Assembly: GCA_028866335.1 (NCBI GenBank)
Contig: JAGWIL010000016.1
Coordinates: forward strand, 1-17,688
DNA length: 17,688 nucleotides
Origin: Rhodospirillales bacterium
GTDB lineage: Bacteria > Pseudomonadota > Alphaproteobacteria > Acetobacterales > Acetobacteraceae
Direction of reading: 5' to 3'
Below the pieces are notes generated by a model. It was not told where the DNA came from and ran no database searches. It saw nothing but the letters and a program-made list of their open reading frames with translations. How positions within the stretch are numbered: position 1 is the stretch's first letter; the number at the start of each line of letters is the position of its first letter. Below, one piece after another: positions 13,338 to 17,688 of the stretch. The position numbers and the translations under genes are program-made.

Positions 13338-15344
13338 TTAGTACGTCGGAAATGCGGCTAGGTTGACGGCGGTGAGCGCGTAGGTGCCGGCGGACGCGTC
13401 CGCAGGGATCGAGTTATAAGCTGCGAAGCCTGCCGTCACGCGGTCCGCGTTCCAGTCGGTAGCCATCTGGTTCATGGCAGCCGTAACTGTAGAAATACCA
13501 CCGCCGCCAGGAGATGGTTCGAAAGCCTGCCCGGCCCACGAGATGTGCGAGAGCAGCACGAACGTGCCGTTGACGTTCATAAACGCGAGACTTCCGCTGT
13601 CGCCGCCGTGCCACACTTGCTGCGTCGATAGCGCTGGCCGTCCAGCATACAGCGTCGGGTGTGTGTAGTAGCGGTTCGGGTAGTCGTAGGAAATGCTGCC
13701 GTCGCCCGCAATACCGATGATGTCAACAGGTTCCACTTGCGCGGCAGGCAGATGCGTGTACGGCGTGCCAGTCATGGCCTGCGATGCAATCGTGCCAGTT
13801 CCTGATACCTGGAATGTGGTGGCGGTCAACTGCGCTTCGACCATGAATCCGAGCGCGATGTTCGATCCTGCCGGGATCACAAACGGCTGCCCGTAGCTCC
13901 CGGAATTACCACTCAAGGTGACGGTATTTCCACTCACCGCAGTAACTGTCAGTGGCGCATAGGTGGTATCACGCCACAGTAAACTTGCTGATCCATCGCC
14001 GTTGTAGAAAACAGACTGTCCGACTACGACTGCGCCAGATACAACGCTACCAACAGTCAGGGTATTCCCAGTAATACCGCCCTTGATGATTGCGCCGCCG
14101 ACCGGGACGCTCCCGCCCAGGACGTAAGACGTTGGGTCATTCGGGTGCGTACCAGATAGCAAGATTGAGCCGCACGAAACCACGCCAGCAGATACCGCAG
14201 ACACTGTCAGCGTGGAGCCAGAGATTGCCCCCGTGAAGTTTCCCCAGTTCGACTGCGGGTTGTTGCGCGCGACCCAAACGGGAACAGGTGAAATCTGGCT
14301 CGCGGTCGGCAGGTAACGAGCGACATTCGCCGGCAGCACCGCTGCCATATTCGAGTAAGCAGCAAACGGACAGTAGGTAACGCACCCGTCAGTTCCCGAG
14401 CCTGCCGCATACGCCATCATGTATGCCGGCCCTTGCACGCCGTAGGCATATAGGCTTCCAGATACAGGGTCTTTCCGCCAGCGGTGCTCTCCAGGTTTCC
14501 GGTACATCACTGGCGTTCCGCTAAATTGCCGCGATCCGCCTGGAACAAAAGTATCAGCCGCGACAGTAGAGGAAACGCCACCAGCGGACGGCGCGGCAGT
14601 CCAGACAGTCGTGTTGCCCGTCACTGGCGCGTAGTATTCTCCCGCTCCGCCATTCCCGCCGACCAGCACATTGCCATCATGCCCGATTGTGATCGTGTGC
14701 CTTGCAGTTACTGGCGTGCCGGGCGAGTTGAAGCTGAACGAGCCACTGCTCGACGGGTAGGACTGCGCGAGGAAGTAGTCGAAGACCGCCGTCGTCCCGC
14801 CGGGGATCGTCCAGGCGCCAACGGTGCGGCGCAGGAAGTTGGCTGTGTTCGCGGCGCCGCTTCCTGTCTGCCATGCCTGCGCGGTAGTTCCTGGCAGCAC
14901 GCCTGTCGTCACAGCGTTCGATGCCGCGATCAGGCTTGCCAGCAAGCTGGTAGGTGCGACACTTGAAAGACCTGTCGTTACTGCTGTAGCTGTAGCTACC
15001 AAGGTTTGCTGCACACGCCACGCACCGGACCCCGATGTCACAGAGATATCGAGCAATCCAGGCGCCACGGGAGTAACAGCGCCCGTCACCGGATCTACCG
15101 TGGCAACGGCGGTGTTGTTGCTCGTGTAGGTAGCTTTTTCTCCGTTGTGCACAGGCGAAAAAGCGAAGCGCGGAATGGTGTAGTTTCCCGCCCCAGTAGA
15201 CTGGGCATACACGATGTCCAGGTGCGGCAGCGTCGATGCGGCGCCGACCGTGACATACGATGTTGAAGTCACCGAAAGGCTGGCGCTGTTTATTGGCGAC
15301 CTCCCAATAACCTTCTGTCCGCCAGGAGAGAATTTGAGTTGCAT
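13338..15344 (-). CDS. Tail protein with Ig-like and trypsin-like protease domains
   Basis: This is a 668-residue protein starting MQLKFSPGGQKV at ATG 15344, overlapping the upstream TAA as TAATG. Residues about 45-118 resemble a bacterial Ig-like (BIG2) domain: YTSNNTAVATVDPVTGAVTP. From about 205 to 632 the features of a trypsin-like serine protease appear: VTARHTI with His216, GTDGCVTYC with Asp319, a following VLPANVARYLP-type loop, and HGGDSGSLAF with Ser583, then VNGTFVLLSHISWAG. Residues about 370-526 are Thr/Ser/Gly beta-repeats placed between Asp and Ser. The C-terminus ALTAVNLAAFPTY is a common ending of phage fibre-type proteins. Tail-associated proteases of this kind are seen in other phages, but the substrate is unknown. 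Function as adhesin, host-surface protease or self-cleaving fibre is open. Confidence 0.72.
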   Translation of the reverse strand: MQLKFSPGGQKVIGRSPINSASLSVTSTSYVTVGAASTLPHLDIVYAQSTGAGNYTIPRFAFSPVHNGEKATYTSNNTAVATVDPVTGAVTPVAPGLLDISVTSGSGAWRVQQTLVATATAVTTGLSSVAPTSLLASLIAASNAVTTGVLPGTTAQAWQTGSGAANTANFLRRTVGAWTIPGGTTAVFDYFLAQSYPSSSGSFSFNSPGTPVTARHTITIGHDGNVLVGGNGGAGEYYAPVTGNTTVWTAAPSAGGVSSTVAADTFVPGGSRQFSGTPVMYRKPGEHRWRKDPVSGSLYAYGVQGPAYMMAYAAGSGTDGCVTYCPFAAYSNMAAVLPANVARYLPTASQISPVPVWVARNNPQSNWGNFTGAISGSTLTVSAVSAGVVSCGSILLSGTHPNDPTSYVLGGSVPVGGAIIKGGITGNTLTVGSVVSGAVVVGQSVFYNGDGSASLLWRDTTYAPLTVTAVSGNTVTLSGNSGSYGQPFVIPAGSNIALGFMVEAQLTATTFQVSGTGTIASQAMTGTPYTHLPAAQVEPVDIIGIAGDGSISYDYPNRYYTHPTLYAGRPALSTQQVWHGGDSGSLAFMNVNGTFVLLSHISWAGQAFEPSPGGGGISTVTAAMNQMATDWNADRVTAGFAAYNSIPADASAGTYALTAVNLAAFPTY

Positions 15345-17548
15345 TATGCCAGCGCTTCAGTATTGAGGAACTGAACAGAAGTAACAACTGGCGCTCCTGC
15401 CGTGGCGGTCGGGGCGGTTATGAGGCACTGCATTGCCGTACCCGATCCAGCAAAAGCCACAGTCGGAGCTGTCGCAAAGCCAACGCTTGTATCTACTCCG
15501 ACTACCTGCGTTGCATCAATTGTTACGACCCCGGCGTTATTGCAAAACCGCACATTCCGCAGCGCATAGAACCGACTCGTTCCTTGCTTGCAGACAATTT
15601 GCGCAATCGTGGAATACACCTTTCCGGTTTCGGTGATGAATCTGTTCGATCCGCCGATGTTTGTTTGCGTTGCGCTCGGAACCACACCATCTACCGTAAC
15701 TTCCGTGGCAGTTGTTGCGGTAACATTAAAGCCAAAATGGTCAAGCGTGGACGCTTTGTTGGCACTCTGATTTGACGACATCGCGTTAAAAGATGTCGCT
15801 CCGCGCCTAAATACTTGTCCATTGCCAAGCATCATGGAGAATGACCCTGGCGTCGTATTTGCAATCGTTACTTGACCAACGGCCGCAGCCAGAATAGCAG
15901 CATGTAGCGGCACCGGGGACGTCGAAAATCCTCCTTGCGTGTTCAGTTGGATAGTCACCGACGCCCCTACTGCCACAGCACTAACGGCACCAGATACTGC
16001 AGCGCCGCCCGAAGATCCCAACGACACTATCGCAAAATCACCAACCTGCCACGCAGCCGCAGTTGCTGCCGCGCCGATAGGGACTGTGAGGTGGCTGAGC
16101 GCTGCGGTCGGCGTCGCGTCCCCCGTCACTACTCCCGTGCTGGCAACTGCCGTGGGGGTGGTGCCGCCAGCACCACCTCCGCAAATAGCATAAGGTGACA
16201 TCCCGAACGACTGATGCCCAAGTGCATACGCGCCTGCGATAGAGAACGATCCATCGTAAGCATACGAAGGCGACGCCGTTTGCCCAAGTATGTAAGGAGG
16301 AGCGGAAATATACCCAACTCCGATAGCCATACTAAAATCGCCAAGCGCCAAGGCCGCCCCGCCAATTGCCAGCGATCCAAGTGAATAAGCTACGCCCCCC
16401 TGAAGCGCCAGCGATCCATCTCCCACAGCGTTTGACTGCACAACCTGCGGCATCCCGGTATAGACTCTATACCCAATTGTCGGTCCAACGCCGATGCTTG
16501 CAGAGCCAAATCCAGACGCTTTTCCTTGCAATGCGATTGCGTTGTATATCCCAGGCGCAGTAAGTGACCCAATGCTTGCAGCAAGAGTCCATTGCGTTCC
16601 GCTCCACTGGAGCATCAACCCTGGTGTGTAGACACCCGATACCGGTCCGTTTGTAGGAGTCATCGCGGAGCTATTCCCAGTCGGAACATTTGCCGCCAGA
16701 TTAGCGTTTACCGCAAGAGAGTGAACGTTTCCGCGAATGGTGGTAGTTGCCCCGATCATTGTCGCTGGAAGCGAGGGGAGAGTCACGGAGCAACTTACAG
16801 TTCCTGTCAGGCTAACTACTTCCGCAAGTTGATTGGCTGACAGCGTGTAAGTGGCAGCGGCGCCGGTGTTGATCGTCGCAGTTACGCCGGGCAGCGAGGT
16901 GATTACTGCGCCACCAGCGACACCGCCAGTGCCCATGACAACAGCAGGTGCATCAGAGGCAGACGCAAGTTCGCCTGCGCCCAGGATGTCCACGCCGGTC
17001 AAATTCGCGTAGGTATCCACACGGGGGACAATGTTGGCGATGATGTTTCCGGTACTGTCAGTGGCGAGCGCGGGGACTTCTTTGAAAGTCGCGCCGTCGT
17101 AGACCCACAGTGAGTACGGCGGGTTTGACGCGGCATCAGCCTGATAGATCGTGCCAGCGGTTGCGGTCGCAGGCGCGGCCTTGAAGGCGGCGAGCTGGGC
17201 GGCGGTGATCTGGGTGAACGACACGGCCGGTACCGCGCTTGCCGTCAGGCTTGCTGTGACGGTAATCGGGGCTGTCAGTGTCGGGACCGTGGTTCCGCCC
17301 GCTGAACTGCTGGTGACGGTGTTCGGCGTCAGCGTCGTTGATGCGGTCAGTGTGGACCAGGCACACATCCATGCGTTGTTCGCGCCGACGTACACGACCG
17401 GAATCTGCGCGACCGTGCCAGTCCCGTACCCAGCGGCAAAGGTCTGAAACGGCGGCGCAGTGGTTCCGCTGAGCGTGACCGCCACCAATGCACCATTGAT
17501 CGCGGTATTCGTCGAGTCCTTGACTCGATCTGCGAGTGAGGCGGCCAT
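15344..17548 (-). CDS. Tail fibre / adhesin-type protein with YadA-like repeats
   Basis: This is a 734-residue, Ala/Gly/Thr/Ser-rich protein that is nearly all beta. Residues 1-110 (MAASLADRVKDSTNTAI, TLSGTTAPPFQTFAAG, VYVGANNAWMCAW) form an N-terminal domain common on phage fibre proteins. Residues 110-200 include FTQITAAQLAAFKAAP and the fibre motif GAGELASASDAPAV. Residues about 346-450 have a YadA-head-like rhythm (GDGSLALQ, YSLGSLAIGG, LGDFSMAIG, YDGSFSIAG). The C-terminal part (580-734) is a beta domain, RRGATSFNAM to SVQFLNTEALA. It would likely act in host attachment. The stop overlaps the next start. The low-GC composition of its middle differs from the neighbours, consistent with mosaic exchange. 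Fibre identity is by pattern and position only. Confidence 0.7.
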   Translation of the reverse strand: MAASLADRVKDSTNTAINGALVAVTLSGTTAPPFQTFAAGYGTGTVAQIPVVYVGANNAWMCAWSTLTASTTLTPNTVTSSSAGGTTVPTLTAPITVTASLTASAVPAVSFTQITAAQLAAFKAAPATATAGTIYQADAASNPPYSLWVYDGATFKEVPALATDSTGNIIANIVPRVDTYANLTGVDILGAGELASASDAPAVVMGTGGVAGGAVITSLPGVTATINTGAAATYTLSANQLAEVVSLTGTVSCSVTLPSLPATMIGATTTIRGNVHSLAVNANLAANVPTGNSSAMTPTNGPVSGVYTPGLMLQWSGTQWTLAASIGSLTAPGIYNAIALQGKASGFGSASIGVGPTIGYRVYTGMPQVVQSNAVGDGSLALQGGVAYSLGSLAIGGAALALGDFSMAIGVGYISAPPYILGQTASPSYAYDGSFSIAGAYALGHQSFGMSPYAICGGGAGGTTPTAVASTGVVTGDATPTAALSHLTVPIGAAATAAAWQVGDFAIVSLGSSGGAAVSGAVSAVAVGASVTIQLNTQGGFSTSPVPLHAAILAAAVGQVTIANTTPGSFSMMLGNGQVFRRGATSFNAMSSNQSANKASTLDHFGFNVTATTATEVTVDGVVPSATQTNIGGSNRFITETGKVYSTIAQIVCKQGTSRFYALRNVRFCNNAGVVTIDATQVVGVDTSVGFATAPTVAFAGSGTAMQCLITAPTATAGAPVVTSVQFLNTEALA
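16199..16513 (-). repeat. YadA-head-like protein repeat region in the fibre gene
   Basis: Codons for residues about 346-450 of the 734-residue protein. The translation repeats short turns of the form G-x-x-S-x-(A/I)-(I/L)-G at roughly 7 to 14 residue spacing, for example GFGSASIG, VGDGSLALQG, SLGSLAIGG, LGDFSMAIG and YDGSFSIAG. In trimeric autotransporters such turns build a left-handed beta-roll. DNA identity between units is low. Confidence 0.55.
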
Positions 17549-17552
17549 CTGA

Positions 17553-17688
17553 TCAGGCCACGTTCAGGGTCAGCGCGCCGACCGCATAGCTCGGCGTGAC
17601 GCCTGAGGCGATCACCGAACTGATCACGTTGTCGGTGCCGAAGTCGAGTAGGTTGCCTGCCGTCGCGGCATCGTACAGGCCCCAGCCC
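17553..17688 (-). CDS. C-terminal end of a small tail-associated protein, Gp80-like
   Basis: Only the last 44 codons are inside the window; the start is beyond position 17688. The visible sequence begins GWGLYDAATAGNLLDFGTDN, continues VISSVIASGVTPSYAVGALT and ends LNVA before TGA 17555-17553. 'G-L-(Y/W)-D-A-A-x-G-G/A-N-L' is a motif of the Gp80-like phage tail protein family. The pattern and its location next to fibre genes support a virion or tail-tip role. The stop is four bases before the start of the fibre gene. Length and N-terminal domains cannot be judged. Confidence 0.6.
   Translation of the reverse strand, partial: GWGLYDAATAGNLLDFGTDNVISSVIASGVTPSYAVGALTLNVA

Noticed and set aside
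12874..13341. Plus-strand frame with Pro/Glu/Ala repeats opposite the adaptor
   Set aside because: The Pro-Glu repeats are the reverse complement of the Gly/Ser codons. The minus-strand frame continues into a sensible beta domain, so the minus strand is the coding one.

Overview
The window is part of the late structural module of a contractile-tailed phage (myovirus type) or a prophage of one. Every gene is on the minus strand, so transcription runs from high to low coordinates. The DNA is GC-rich (about 60% or more over most of its length). The protein families suggest a phage of Pseudomonadota, but the sequence does not identify the host. There is no integrase, repressor, lysis, replication, tRNA or CRISPR feature, so I cannot tell a free phage from a prophage. 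Both ends cut through genes.

Layout in transcription order: (1) the end of a small tail-associated protein (17688-17553); (2) two large adhesion or tail-fibre-type proteins (17548-13338), the second carrying an apparent trypsin-like serine protease domain; (3) a probable fibre-tail adaptor with a Gly/Ser repeat region, and a 91-residue small protein; (4) the large terminase subunit, a DUF1073-type portal and a MuF-type head morphogenesis protein; (5) a NUDIX / DUF2213 protease / scaffold fusion, a Gp24-like cement protein and a DUF2184-type major capsid protein, followed by a clear intrinsic terminator; (6) a conserved small protein, a DUF4054 head-tail adaptor, a gp10-like completion protein, a neck protein and a neck/tail terminator; (7) a DUF3383 tail sheath, a probable tail tube, a tail assembly chaperone pair joined by a predicted programmed -1 frameshift, and the start of the tape measure protein (running off position 1).

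The genes are packed tightly. Most stop and start codons overlap (TGATG, TAATG, GTGA) or lie within about 15 bases, so one or a few polycistronic late transcripts are likely. The largest gap is the 69 bases after the major capsid gene, which holds the terminator. No stretch over 300 bases lacks a gene.

The points most worth following are: the single reading frame that joins a NUDIX hydrolase to the capsid maturation protease and scaffold, with two well-placed internal ribosome binding sites that could give nested products; the tail protein whose protease triad is interrupted by a block of beta-repeats; the textbook slippery site and 10-bp stem in the chaperone gene; and the 20-residue Gly/Ser repeats of the adaptor. 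Family names come from recognising the translated sequences, not from a database search.
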